Source of the DNA: Morella rubra
Lineage: Eukaryota; Streptophyta; Magnoliopsida; Fagales; Myricaceae
DNA length: 64,000 bases
Direction of reading: 5' to 3'
Assembly: GCA_003952965.2 (NCBI GenBank)
Contig: CM025853.1
Coordinates: 24,351,934 to 24,415,933, forward strand
Below, one piece after another: positions 26,801 through 38,314 of this stretch. Position numbers and translations under genes: made by a program. Every line of letters begins with the position of its first letter. Position 1 is the stretch's first letter. Under the pieces are notes generated by a model, which did not search any database, was not told the origin of the DNA, and was given only the letters and a program-made list of their open reading frames with translations.

Positions 26801-29800
26801 CGACATTTTCAACAGGATGCATCAAGGCACCAATTGAGTCTTTATCAGCCTCTACTTGAGCTACAACACCTAACACCTACAACAACGACAAAAATATTGT
26901 TAAAGCTGAAACAATTAATAGTTTTTTTTAATAAAATATACATAGTTTTTATTTAGGAAATAAACAAGCCTCAGGTATGATTTAAAAAAAGTCAACTAAG
27001 ACCACATCAACACATACTAAGGCAATGTAGGAAACCTCATTCACCACGCATTCCTCAGACCCTCTAATGTGCAGGTCCTCAGATAGAGTGAGAAATGAAT
27101 TTACTCCTACATTTGGCAGTTATGGTAGTTTAGCGTTCAAGTGTCATGTAGTAACAGATAGATCATTCCTTTACCCAATACAAGCTATAGACTTGGACAC
27201 TGAAGCAGTTTGCATGAAAGGAGACTAACATTTTACAAACAGAACAATTTTTGGAGTTGAATTATGGTAAATGATACACGTCACATGCTTCACTCAAAAT
27301 TTGGCAATACTAGGCAACTCATTTAGAAGCAAAATGTACCAGAATTGAAATTGATAATTACATCATCAAGTGCCTGAGACTTTTCATCCAGCTCTTCAGT
27401 CAGCGCATGTAAGTCTTTCTCAGCATTAGGAATTGTTTCCTCTCCAATTTTAACATATTCTTCATAAACCATACGAAGTTTGTCCAACTGCTGAAAATAA
27501 GAGTCCGCATTTGAGGTCTCCACAGCCAACGCTTTCATATGCTCAGCAGAACTTGCTGCTTTCACTCTTTGCTGTTATTCCAAGAAAATATAAGCCAATT
27601 CAGCAAGAACTATAAAAGTTAAAGGGGCTGAAAGCACCTGAGTTACAAGAAATCCATATGGAAGACTCAAACCTTTTTAACAAACTCATCTTCCTCTTCT
27701 GCAGAGAAAGGGCGCTCACAGCAAGGGCAAACATGATGAGCACGGGCAACCCTTTCAAAAGGATCAAACATTTGCCGCATACCATCTGCAATGTTGTATT
27801 TGCTGCAGGTGATGCACAGATGCAGTATTAGCAACTTTAGCATCAGAAAAGTGATATATGATCATTGGGATATGCAGTAGTCTACGAAGTTAGCATCAGG
27901 CACCTTTTCTGGACATCTTTTTTCTCCTTCGCTGACTCCAAGAGTCTGAGATAAGAATCAATGAGAAGAGATTGCTGGTCTAAGGCCTGAAGTTTGGATT
28001 CAATAAATCTCTTCCTTGCTGCGCAAAATTCAAAAAATGAAGCATTACAAAGCAAATGATTTGACTCACTGAACTAGATTCCAAAACGAGTGTGAAGCAA
28101 GAAAAATTTGGCTAGCATCAGAAGACAATAAGGAGAACACTTTGCTGCCACACCTAATATGACAAATTAGGCCGAAGTTACTAATCAAGTGTCTCTTGTA
28201 AATCTCAAATCCTGATACAAAGAAAGTCAACCCATAACCATCATTACCTAAACTGCCATTCTACCTGCCTGTAATAAAAAAAAAAAAGAAAGGAAAATGG
28301 CATTTTAGTCCTTAGGCTTTACCACCTGTTATTTTTTAGTCCCTAGATTTCAATTTTTCAAATTTTGGTCCTTACATTTTCAATTTTTGACAAAAGAGCC
28401 CTTCCGTTCGGGCTCCATCTGTTTCTTAAAAACAACGCTTGCCAGATCAGCATTTTGCCACGTCATTTCCAACTCAGATGGAAAAATGGCATTTTAGTCC
28501 TTAAGTTTTACCACCTTTTATTTTTTTAGTCCCTAGATTTTAATTATTTTAAATTTTGGTCTTTACATTTTCAATTTTTGACAAAAGAGCACATCTGTTG
28601 GGGCTCTGTCTGTTTTCTTAACGGCAGCACCACATCAGTGTTACTGAGATATTTTATGAAGATATTTACTAAGATATTTTACGGAAATATTTTATGAAGA
28701 TATTTAGGAAGATATTTTACAAAGATATTTTAGGAGATCTATTTTTAAAGATTTTATTCAGGATTCATTCCTTGTATACATGTATCTATAATTAGAGAAG
28801 CACCCTTTGGGGAAGAGGTATTCAGACCAATTGACATGGTATCAAAGCCTCCATTCTAATTTCCGTCTCTTTGTAGTTTGAATCATTGTGTGCGATTTTC
28901 ATCAAAACTCTAGAGTGTTGGGGGTGATTCTCAGTGACTCTCTGTGGTGGTAACTAGTTGATGTCAACATCTTCTTTAGAGTGCTATGGGTGATTCTCAG
29001 TGACTCTCTGTGGTGATAACTAGTTGCTGTCAGCAAATTCTTTAGAGTGCTGTGGGTGATTCTCGGTGACTCTCTGTGGTGGTGACTAATTGCTGTCGAC
29101 AACTTCTTTAGAGTGCTGTGGGTGATTCTCGGTGACTCTCTGTGGTGGTTGTGGTTGCTTTAGGTAACTTCTGTAGTGACTGTGATTATTTTTGGCAACC
29201 TCTGTGGTGGCTGGGTTGCTATCGGCAACTTCTGTGGTGGCAGAGGAGATATCGACACTTTTGTGCTTCCTTTTGGCGGCTGGTGTATTGGGTGATTCTT
29301 TCTGGCATGTGGGTCTTTGGTGGTGTTTGGGGTTGGAAATTTTCACCCCTTAAAATTTCTACACTCGTTAAAAAATTATAAAATAATCTCTCTCCTTATC
29401 AATTTATTCTTTTTATTATAATATTCATTTAAATCTTCTCTTTCTTCACTTTTTCATCAAATCCCATAAAATATCTTTACTTTTTCACAAACCCTAAAAC
29501 CCCCCAAAATTTCTAACCCTTAAAATTTCTACTGCCGAACTCCCCCTTTGTCTCGGTGTGGTTGGGGGTGGCGGCTATGATGGTGGCAGCAGTGGCTATA
29601 GTGGTGGTGGATATGAAGGAGGTTATGGTCTTGGTTGACAAATTGATGCTTCTTGATCCTCCAGCATCAATTTGAGGGGGGATGTTACTGAGATATTTTA
29701 CGAAGATATTTTAGGAGATATTTTACGGAGATATTTTGAGATATTTTAGGAGATCTATTTTTAAAGATTTTATTTAGGATTCATTCATTGTATACATGTA

Positions 29801-32800
29801 TCTATAAATAGAGAAGCACCCTTCAGGGAAGAGGTATTCAGACCAATTGAAAATTAGCAGCCCCTCCAAATGACATCGTTCCACTCCTTCACGCTTTAAG
29901 CCCAAAATGACGTCGTTTTTGTCACAAGTATGATGCAACGGTGCAACCCGAGATCGGCAACGACAATTTTCTATCTATCAAGATTTAGGGTTTTTACAAA
30001 AAAGGGGGAAGGAATAAAGAGAGTGAAGGAGTGGAATGGTGCGCATCATAGTTATCAAAAACAGTGTCATTTGGGCTAAATGAGTGGAACGGTGCGCATC
30101 ATAATTGTGACAAAAAGACGTCATTTTGGGCTAAAAGCATGAAGGAGTGGAACGCTGTTGTTTGGAGGGGCTGTTGTTAAGGAAACAGACAGAACCCTGA
30201 CGAAAGGTCTATTTTTTCAAAATTAAAAATTTAAGACCAAAATTTGAAAAATTAAAATCTAGGGACTAAAAAATAAAAGGTGGTAAAACTTAAGGACTAA
30301 AATGCCATTTTTCCAATCTGAGTTGGAAATGACGTGGCAAAATGCTGATCTGGCAAGTGCTGTCATTAAGGAAACAAACAGAGCCCTGAACGGAAGGGCT
30401 CTTTTGTAAAAATTGAAAATTAAGGACCAAAAATTGAAAAATTGAAATCTAGGGTCTAATAAATAAAAGGTGGTAAAACCTAAGGACTAAAATGCTATTT
30501 TCCCTAAAAAAAAAAATAAGCCATGCCTAATACCTATCAGCATCAGAGCACTTTGAAACAGGGCCTGAAACCAACGTTCTTAGCAATCATAAATGTAGCA
30601 GATAAATGATGTCCCCACAGACCAGACTTACTTTACTTCGGCTACACCATACAGCCCCAGAAGTTCTAAAAAGAGACTGAATCTAATTATCTAGTTATTT
30701 AAATATATGGATGACAAAAGTTCGTCACATACTGTTACGAGAGAGGTAGCATCCTAGAGGTTCTCCTGTACAATATATGGATGACAAACATTTGTCACCC
30801 TGTTACAAAAGAGGTAGTCTCCTAGAGATGCTTCAGAACAACATAAACACTGGTTCAAAGAACTGTTAGTATCCACAAAAGTCACCAAAATATTAAACAT
30901 TTGTCAAACTGTGGGTAATACTTACACTCCATATCTTTTCGATGTTTGGACAGACTATTATTCACTCCATCTATTTTAATCTGCAGCATATTGACCTCTC
31001 TCTCAGCTTCACGGGATTTTCCACTTAAGTCCTCAAACTCAATTGAAACAGCCCTGCAACAGGAACAATATGAACTTGGAGAGAAGTACTAATGCACATT
31101 AAAAAGAAAAGAAATGGTTAAAAATAAAACATAACCATAGTAACAAATGCCAGAAAGTTTGGCAAGAGCCTCTGCTTTGACCTATGAGCAGAGAACCCTC
31201 CATCGTGACAACAACAAAACATGTCAGTCAAAAGTGGGAATCAGATAATGAAACCAGAACCATGTGAAGAAAATGAACTGAACTCAAATTTAAAAGGAAC
31301 ATGGTAAAACCATATTTCACAAGGGGAAAGAAAAGGCTGGATGACTCTACTTATTGTTTGGGGTTTGAGTAACTCTTTCAAATACGGCTTCAACAGGTTG
31401 CTGAGAAAAAGAAACAATTGGGCCAGATGATAATGCAGGAAAGGATGGTTCCTTTTGCATTGGTTTAAAATTGTATCTTCAAACTCTTTAGAGTCAGTTA
31501 TAAGACTTTGGTTCAAACAGAATGCAACAATTTAAATGGTTCCAAAAAAGGAAAAATGAAAGAAAATATTGAAAATAAGCAAAAAATTCATTCAAGCCTT
31601 CAAAATAAGCAAAACATAATCTTAAAACATATAACATGAAGCAAGACAGCAAAAACTGCACTAAGCACTAAAATATCTCCCAGTTGTGTATCATTTGATC
31701 ATAGTAGAATCAAGAAAATCAAAGAGAGTACCAATAACTAAGAGCAAAAAACAAAAACAAAAAAGCAAGCGTCATAGATTTTAATCAAATATGTTTTGTT
31801 GTACACAATTATCATTACAGATCTGCAGCAAAACATACACATCATTATTTTTTCCTGAAAAAGAATGAAAAAACACTAGAACAACCATGGGGCATGCTTT
31901 CAAGACGGTATTAGGAATTACGCAAGAAAATAATGTGAGATTCTTCACAAACTCCCAATTCAAGAGCAAAATCCTCTTGTCGTGTGGTGTTAGTAAGTTT
32001 ATAGCTATACATGTGTGCATATACACAGTCATTCATTGAGTCCAGTAAAAGTCCTTGATACGAACTTCACCTCGCTATGCCCACATCAAAGCGACAAGAG
32101 GAATCGTTCTCACATAGAAATCTTAGGACTAATTATACAGCTGCAAAACAAAAATGAGAGATCTATAGCACTAACGAACCAAAGATACAAACTCATGGCC
32201 ATACTCTTCTCCTTTACACGTTCAAAGCTAATTCAAATTATGACAAAGGTGATTCCCAACCTATTCAAAATTCTTCTCAGGAGTTATATATCAAATACAC
32301 TCCTTGAGTGACCGAATAGCATCAACTGATGCCCACAACAACAACTTTACGGGAATGCATAGCCAGGGAAGGCCCTAGGGTACTGGACATTCCAGTAAGA
32401 TTGGCAGGATAACCAGAGTGTGACATAGAGGAAAATTTGAGAAAAAACACAAATGCACTAGACTTCCCGATCACTTTAGCTCTTTACATTTATATGAAAG
32501 CTAAGATAAAAATACCACACCCTACTCACCCAATAGATGCAATTATTTTTGCTTGCCCCGCTAGTGGCGGGGAGCCAAGTGGATTGGGTTTTTTTTTTTT
32601 TTTTTTTTTGGGGGGGGGGGGGGTTTCCAGGAAGCCGTAATCATACAGAGAATAACAAGTTGACATTATACTGCACATTCAAACTTAAAGATCTAACGAA
32701 CAGCTTGTCAGAAGGCTGGATTTTGAGTTAAGCTACATAATTGTACCATATCCAATACTGGTTGCAGCAATAGATTCACAGGTCAAGATTTACATCACAG

Positions 32801-35800
32801 ATGGACTGATTGCTCAGGCATCAGCTAATAGAATAAGAAAAAGGAATCCCATGGAATAAGGTTTGATCCTATTCATGGGGATTCCGTAAATATTCCATTC
32901 CAAAAATAGAAAGTTCAACTGATAAAAGAAAAGGTTTAGAACAACCTAAAGGCTTGAGTAATTTCCTTTTTCAAATCCTTGTCAAGCGGAAGCCGCCCTT
33001 TCAGGACTCCTCTAATTCTGTCCTTATGCTCGTCATATCTGTAAAGCAAGTGGAAAGAAAGCACCACTGGCTTCAAAAACCAATTATAAAGGCTAACTGA
33101 ACACTAAATCAAAAAAGCAGAAAAGCAGTCTGACTGACATCTTTTTGTATTTCTTCTTGTGATTCTCCAACTCTGCCTTCTTGAGAGAGAGTTTCACTCT
33201 GTCCTCAGAATCAGCAGCCATAACATCTTTTTCTCGATTCACAGCCTTTATTTTTTGCTCTATACTAAATAGCTCGCTCTGCTTTTGACGTATGTTGGAC
33301 TCAAATTCTCTCTCAGCAAGCATATTCGTTTTTCTCTCAACCTCAATGTGCTACATGACAAGGAAGAGCATTCCCTAAATATATAATAATGTGTCCACTC
33401 AGACCAAGTCTGAATTCCAAGCAAGACTAGTGAGCAGGTCACCTTACCATATTTTTCTCTCTTTCGTCAATGTGAGAAAGATTAACATTCGAAATATGGA
33501 GTTCAAATGAATCTCGCTCATTTTCCTTCTCAACCATGCGTCTCAAAATGCCACTCTGCATGAATTGCAATGAATAAGCCTTACATGAAATATGATGGAA
33601 TTGGCAATTGCAAAAGCAACTGAAAATCAAATTTTAAAGCATGAACCTTGATCTCTGATTTGGCATGTTTTTGAGCCTCAATATTCTTCCAACGGTCATT
33701 TGCATCCATGTAGCGGTCCCATGCTGTCTTAAGTACATTCTCATTTGATTTCTGAACCAATATCCTTCCAGTCAATGCTTTTCACAATGGTTGCTCTAAA
33801 GCATTAAAACTTTTGAAACAAATGAATTCATTTTTAGAGTTGGATTTCAAATCATTTTGATATCTTGATAGTCTACTTTCTGATAAGAATGTTGAGAACA
33901 GATATGCGCATGCAGCAAGCCAAAAAGAAGTCACCTTCTTATCCTCCATGTCCTTTTCAAGATCCATCAACCTTGATTTTACACGATTTATGAGGCTCAA
34001 AGCACCTTCATTGCTGAAGGGGGTATTTGGAAGAGACCCTAGATTATGCTTTTCAAAGAGTTTCTGAATGGTGGAATCCCTCTCATTCTTCAGGGACATA
34101 TGAGCCTGAAGTAAAAAGTATAAGAGATGATCAGATGCACATTCCACATGAATGAGATGACTTTTAGATAAGAAGGTGCATGGTTTAAATTACCTCAGCC
34201 TCAGTTTGAAGCTTGCTGATCTCCCAGATAGATTCATTAATTGTTTGCTTAAGAAAAGAACTTTTAGTCTCTGTGTCATTCATTTCCCTCTCCAACTTGC
34301 TTATTTTGGATTCCAAAAGCGCAATCCTTTCTTCAAACTTGTTTTTCCATTCCTTCAACTCTTCATCGGTGTCTGACAAAACAAGGGGAAAATGTTTAAG
34401 ATCCCTAACTGGTCACTAAAGTGATAAGGGTATAGCACAGTGAAAACCACCAGTATCATGGGGTAAAAGTTATGAGAACACCCCCGCAAAAATAAATTGC
34501 AAGTGACAGATTATCCTGCTACTGCTAAGCATTGAGAGACCTTCATTCTCCTCAGCAAGAGCAGCATATTGTTTCTGCTGCTCCTTAAACAATGTGCTTC
34601 TTTCCGCAGTCTTGGTCGATATCTGGTCCTGTAGTTTCCGTAGATCTTTCAGTGTCAGTTCAGTATGATGAATTTTAGCATCCAAATTTTGGATGCTACC
34701 CTCCAATTCCTGCATTTGCATTTTCAGCGATTCTGTTTTCTCCTGATCTTGAGAGATGCTTTCCCGAAGCTGTAAGAACACAATCTCATCAAAAAAGCCA
34801 CTCAATTAAAGACTAGGCACAGTATTGGATATCAAAAAGAGAACAATCAAGTTTCATAACAAGTGGAGCAAAGACAAAAAGAAACTATCATAACACTCAA
34901 AAAAAAGTTCCACAAACCTCCCCAAAACAAAGAAGGAAAAAGAAAACTTTAAACTAATGATAAAGAGAGTTGATATCTCAATATCTACTTTGAAACTTAG
35001 CTAACCCCTTGCCTAATGATAGATACTAAAAACAGTAATACGCACTTGCCCAACTTGCCCCGTCCAGCTACAGGCTTATGACTTCATTACAATCCTCAAG
35101 TGAAAAGAAAAAAAACGAAGACCTGCAAAAGTGTACGTACAAGCATCTCGAAACAAGAGGGACAAAGAAGGAAAAACCTTATATGCAGCATCTTTCAAAG
35201 TTTGAAGATTCTCCAATTTCAGCTTATAGGTCTTTATTTCTTGTGCTTGATCCTTGTGAAGTTTCTTTATTACCTCCAATGCCTTTGTATATCTGCTTAA
35301 TAGTACATTGACCATGTATTATGATGTACTTCCAAGTCATTAACAAAATCAACTTAAGCAAGCATGCAAAGATAGGAAGAAAAATTACAATGAAAAACAA
35401 ATATATCAGCTTATAGGTATTACATTTTGCTCATAATTAATGGAGCAAGAAAAGAAGCTGTAAGTTTCTTACATGAATATCTCATCCATAGTGATACAAG
35501 TTTTTGTACAATGATTTGGAAGACAGTATCATGCCTAATTAGTGTTGATCTGAACTCAGGGGTGAGTGGAAGTAAGAGAGTGCGTCTCACCAAGCTAAGA
35601 TTCTATATTAGGTCGGAGGGGCATGTAATTCTTTACTCGTCCTAATATTTCACAAGCATGCTTGACCAAAATTTTCACAAACTGAGAAAAGAGCAAATTT
35701 TCATAGACAAATCACGGTCCATACTAAGATGATTCAATGATGTATAAACATACAAGTTTACCTCATTTTCTTAATAAATGCTAACAGAAGATAGACAATA

Positions 35801-37118
35801 CCGTGTGGCAGAGAAGATATCATCAAACTTCTTTTTCAATGTGGAAGGATCTTGCAGTGGCCAATTGGCTTCATCTTGGTGTACAAATATGACGTTTTCC
35901 AGAATAGCCTTTGAAACACCCATTAAAGCAGGGATCTCTCGATCCATGTCAGCACATCTATAGCTAAGGCAAACCTTCTGCAGTTCAGGGACAAAGAGGA
36001 CATATTCAAGTTTATAATTTACGTACACAAACTAGTGAGAACCTTGGATAAATATAGACATCATTTTAGCCAAATACAACATCATCACAACCCTGTCACT
36101 TAAAAATTCTCAAGAAACGAAAGAAAGAAAGAAAAGATATAACTCAAGCATCCGGACCACATAGTAGACTTGAAAGTGCAATTGAGTGTAGCTATGTTGA
36201 TGGACGTATGAATTCAATTCAACAAATCCATAACCCAAGAATTATACCCTCCAATGTAGATCAAAGAGACCATTGTCCAGTTTGTCAAAAAAAAAAAAGG
36301 CTTACCTTCCTCTTATCACTTCGATTATGATCAGAGGAAAACATAGGGGCAGACTAAAATCTTACCTCTCCAGTGTGAGGGTTAATTGTTTGAAGCACGC
36401 TCTCAATTGCCTTATATTCCATCTTTGACGCCTTCTGCGTCAGCTGAAACGACCTTATGCACACCACATCCTTCCCCGCTGCTGTCTTGAATCGGAGCTT
36501 AATTTGACCTTTTGTCTCTGTTTCCCCTGCAACCTACAACCGCACCCCAAAAGGAACATTGAAGACTTAACAAGTGAAAATAATCTCCTTTTGGTTGCTG
36601 AAGAAGTTTGAGACAAGGAAAAGAAAATTGCTTGCAGAAAAATCCCAAGTAAAAAAAAATTCCATTCAGCTTAACCTGAGACAGTTACTGAGTTAAATAG
36701 TCACATTTGAGCATTTGCCAATTTTAAGGGGGAAAAGAAAAACAAACATAGTCTTTATATTTTTCATTCTCCTCGGGTTTTCCGGGAACCGAACATCTAC
36801 TGGCAGAGAAATAAAGAGACCTTGGGGTCATGAATGAAACTGTGGCCGGACCTCGCATTGGGAGGCAACTCACCGGTGCACGAAAGCTTCAAGCACTCAA
36901 TAATGGTCTGCAGAATCAAATCCAAAACTCTCAGACACATACACACATACATGAAACTAAGACTCATATATGGGTGGGGAGATAAAGACAATTACCGTTT
37001 TGCCAGCTCCGTTGGGGCCGACTATTAGGGTTAAGGGCTTGAAGAAGGTGATGACGTTCTTGTTCTCCGGGTCGAAGCTCCGGATGCCTTTGATCAGCAT
37101 TTTATCCACCGTGCTCAT
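17803..37118 (-). CDS. RAD50: DNA repair protein RAD50, 26 exons
   Basis: RAD50 is the SMC-like ATPase of the MRE11-RAD50-NBS1 complex, which tethers and processes double-strand breaks and telomeres. Exons in coding order: 36996-37118, 36821-36907, 36366-36533, 35802-35977, 35178-35292, 34541-34769, 34194-34372, 33935-34105, 33647-33751, 33448-33555, 33139-33350, 32946-33038, 30926-31053, 27904-28018, 27673-27802, 27362-27571, 26668-26876, 26423 down to 26222, 25208-25377, 24805-25129, 20653-20778, 20514-20566, 18435-18585, 18234-18296, 18021-18154, 17803-17935. All introns are GT-AG and the frame stays open: 3915 bases, 1304 aa (Arabidopsis about 1316). Walker [10 protein letters not shown] is at 34-42, followed by a long coiled coil with the zinc hook C695-P-C-C698 at its apex, a second coil, the ABC signature RGRCSAGQK at 1208-1216 and Walker [13 protein letters not shown] with D1241/E1242. 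Introns 12, 13, 20 and 22 are enlarged (1.9-4.0 kb), two of them by mobile or duplicated DNA. Confidence 0.96.
19947..20105 (-). repeat. possible SINE fragment in RAD50 intron 22
   Basis: On the minus strand a box-B-like AGTTCAAGTCC (20016-20026) is preceded by GGTTCACCAAGAAGG text, resembling the promoter half of tRNA-derived SINEs. Box A is a poor match and no target duplication is visible, so this is a weak call. Confidence 0.25.
22124..22154. repeat. T16 run joined to (CT)n microsatellite
   Basis: A run of T is directly followed by about seven CT units, inside RAD50 intron 20. Confidence 0.9.
22832..23690. repeat. 859-bp tandem duplication in RAD50 intron 20, copy 1
   Basis: This segment begins TTGGTATCCATTGGCTTACC and ends GCATTTTACAGTA. 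It is repeated immediately downstream with constant offset 859. I found a single difference, one missing A near the end of copy 2 (ACAGAGC against ACAGGC). Even the spurious open frames in both copies translate identically. The content has no recognisable gene. Confidence 0.96.
23691..24548. repeat. 859-bp tandem duplication in RAD50 intron 20, copy 2
   Basis: This is the second copy, 858 bp, in direct orientation with no spacer. It ends at ACAGTA and unique sequence (TCAAAGGAAAC) resumes. Being wholly intronic, it should not change the RAD50 protein. Confidence 0.96.
28912..29165 (+). repeat. about 65-bp tandem repeats inside the LTR element
   Basis: Four diverged copies of a roughly 65-bp unit start with (C)TTTAGAGTGCTGTGGGTG and carry TCTCGGTGACTCTCTGTGG; they begin near 28912, 28976, 29041 and 29107. 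A shorter repeat built on CAACTTCTGTGGTGGC follows up to about 29240. They explain the minus-strand frames with repeated HHRES text. Confidence 0.85.
29340..29545. repeat. AT-rich insert inside the LTR element, possible miniature element
   Basis: This stretch interrupts the GC-richer interior of the LTR element. It is bounded by two similar direct motifs, CCCCTTAAAATTTCTAC near 29346 and AACCCTTAAAATTTCTAC near 29516. A similar AT-rich segment with TCACTTTTTCA/CACAA text lies at about 47310-47500. The relationship is by eye only. Confidence 0.35.
29555..29638 (+). pseudogene. glycine-rich coding remnant inside the LTR element
   Basis: In frame to a TGA at 29636-29638, the strand encodes a glycine/tyrosine-rich tail of which the last part reads [14 protein letters not shown]. 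The composition resembles the C-terminus of glycine-rich or RNA-binding proteins. It lies just upstream of the purine tract, where captured host exons or a relic gag end could sit. No upstream domain is preserved because the AT-rich insert at 29340-29545 intervenes. Confidence 0.4.
32589..32623. repeat. T21-G14 homopolymer pair in RAD50 intron 12
   Basis: Twenty-one T are followed directly by fourteen G. The lengths are likely to be unreliable in sequencing. Confidence 0.9.
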
Positions 37119-37734
37119 CTTTTTTCTTTCTTACTTATTACCAGTTTCTACTATATCATTTTCCGAGTGGAGGCGCCAATGACCAATAGAATCAGAGCAT
37201 CAAAACGTCGCCGGTAGCGACATTGGGGTTGTGAAGGAAGAGGTCAAAGGGGGAGGGAGGGAGGGAAAGGGCTGCCAAATGTCTTGCGGGAGGTTCTAGC
37301 TTGTATGAAAGAAAAAGAGGCTATGTTTGATTCATATTTCAAAACAGTTTTTTCCCGTGTTTGTTTTTTTTTTTTTTTTTTTTAAATAATGTAAATTTTT
37401 TTAAGATCGATAAAAAAAATAAGTTAAAAATTGTTAAAATTTATAAAAAAGTTATTAAAATTAATAAAAATTATTAAAATCGATGAAAAGTGGTTGTAGA
37501 AATTTTTAAAATAATTTTAAAATCATCCAAATGTCCAGAGCTTTCCTCCCGCGGAGTTGGTCAGGGGAGAAGGGGTTTAGTGGAAAGTGGGAGACTCAGA
37601 TGGGCCAGGCCTAAGGTGCTACGACTTTACTGCCGGACTCTAAAGTAAACTTTAACGTAAGCGTATAATTGTAATCTTACGTGCTTCCCATTACCTGTTC
37701 GAGAAAAAGTAGGATGAGAATGGCTAAAGGGTCC

Positions 37735-37915
37735 GTTTGTTTGTCAAGTTTTAAGAGGTTAAGATTTTAGAGTATAAAATTTTATGAAAAAATAAAAATT
37801 GAAATGATTTTTATATTTATTATAATAAAAAATAATAATTTAATTAAAAGAAATATTATATTTTTTATTATGTTAAAAATTTAAGTGTTACAATCATTTT
37901 TCTCGTATTTGGCAA
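37735..37915. mobile_element. AT-rich miniature element candidate (GTTTGTTTG-ended)
   Basis: It begins GTTTGTTTGTCAAGTTTTAA and ends near CTCGTATTTGGCAAAA, which read on the other strand resembles the left end. The interior is nearly pure A/T and self-complementary. It is similar in style to the segments at 38024-38165 and 59281-59468. Confidence 0.45.
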
Positions 37916-38023
37916 AAAAAGGAAGTACTTTTCCAACATTTTTCTTCCGGTTGAAATTTTCCATCAAAATCACACTTGAAGGGAAATCAGAAGGGAAGTT
38001 CAGATTTCTTGTCGTGTAGGGTG

Positions 38024-38165
38024 TTTGTTTGTTAAAATTTTAGAGAATATTTTTAAAATTTTAGAAATTTTTATTTTATTAAAATTTATTAAAATTTAAA
38101 AAACATAAAATATGTATGTATAAAAATTAAAAATTTTAAATATATTTATTTTGTTAAAAATTTTC
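38024..38165. mobile_element. AT-rich miniature element, copy truncated at its right end
   Basis: The text GTTTGTTTGTTAAAATTTTA with TTAGAGAAT behind it, the TTTATTAAAATTTATTAA core, and TAAAAATTAAAAATTTTAAA match the reverse complement of 59281-59468 closely. The right terminus is missing: WEX upstream sequence (CATGTCCCGAG) begins before the end motif seen in the other copy. Confidence 0.65.
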
Positions 38166-38314
38166 ATGTCCCGAGACCGTGGGAATCGGTATCATAATGG
38201 CTTGAAATGTAACCCACCGTCCTTGTCCTCTCCTCCTGTCTCCTCCACTCCGCGCTCTTCTGATCTCAGGCTGTTCATATATTCCCTTTACTCCAAACCG
38301 AAAAATGATACAGG

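Larger units (their letters stand above)
28639..29852 (+). mobile_element. miniature Ty1/copia-type LTR retroelement, non-autonomous, nested in the fold-back element
   Basis: The 5' LTR is 28639-28836 and the 3' LTR 29683-29852; both start TGTTACTGAGATATTTTA and end ...GACCAATTGA(C/A)A. Directly after the 5' LTR is TGGTATCAAAGC (28837-28848), a primer-binding site complementary to initiator methionine tRNA as in Ty1/copia elements. Directly before the 3' LTR is the purine tract TTTGAGGGGGGA (29671-29682). The flanking 5-mers ATCAG (28634-28638) and ATTAG (29853-29857) fit a 5-bp target duplication with one change. The 834-bp interior lacks gag, protease, integrase and reverse transcriptase, so it depends on another element. 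Confidence 0.88.
28291..30503. mobile_element. fold-back element with about 340-bp double-unit inverted repeats, invaded by an LTR element
   Basis: The left arm (about 28291-28637) and right arm (about 30168-30503) are inverted copies. Each arm is itself two tandem units beginning GGAAAATGGCATTTTAGTCC and containing the stretch about GTCCCTAGATTT. Between the arms, 29858-30167 holds a further self-complementary stretch (GCAGCCCCTCCAAA on one side, TTTGGAGGGGCTG on the other). Removing the inserted LTR element leaves about 1.0 kb able to form one long hairpin. The outer flanks are A-rich on both sides, so the target duplication cannot be read. It lies in RAD50 intron 13. It is non-coding; Mutator-like ancestry is plausible but not shown. 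Confidence 0.85.
37119..38314. promoter_or_regulatory. shared divergent promoter region of RAD50 and WEX
   Basis: The two start codons face away from each other across 1196 bp. Each side has a short GC-richer leader next to its ATG; the middle is AT-rich and consists largely of miniature-element-like sequence (37325-37530, 37735-37915 and 38024-38165). I see no clear TATA box for RAD50. On the WEX side TTCATATATTCCC (about 38274-38286) could serve as one. Shared regulation is inference from the arrangement. Confidence 0.5.

Noticed and set aside
31241-31516. 91-aa minus-strand frame in RAD50 intron 12
   Set aside because: It lies wholly inside an intron of the confirmed gene model and resembles no RAD50 sequence or other family.
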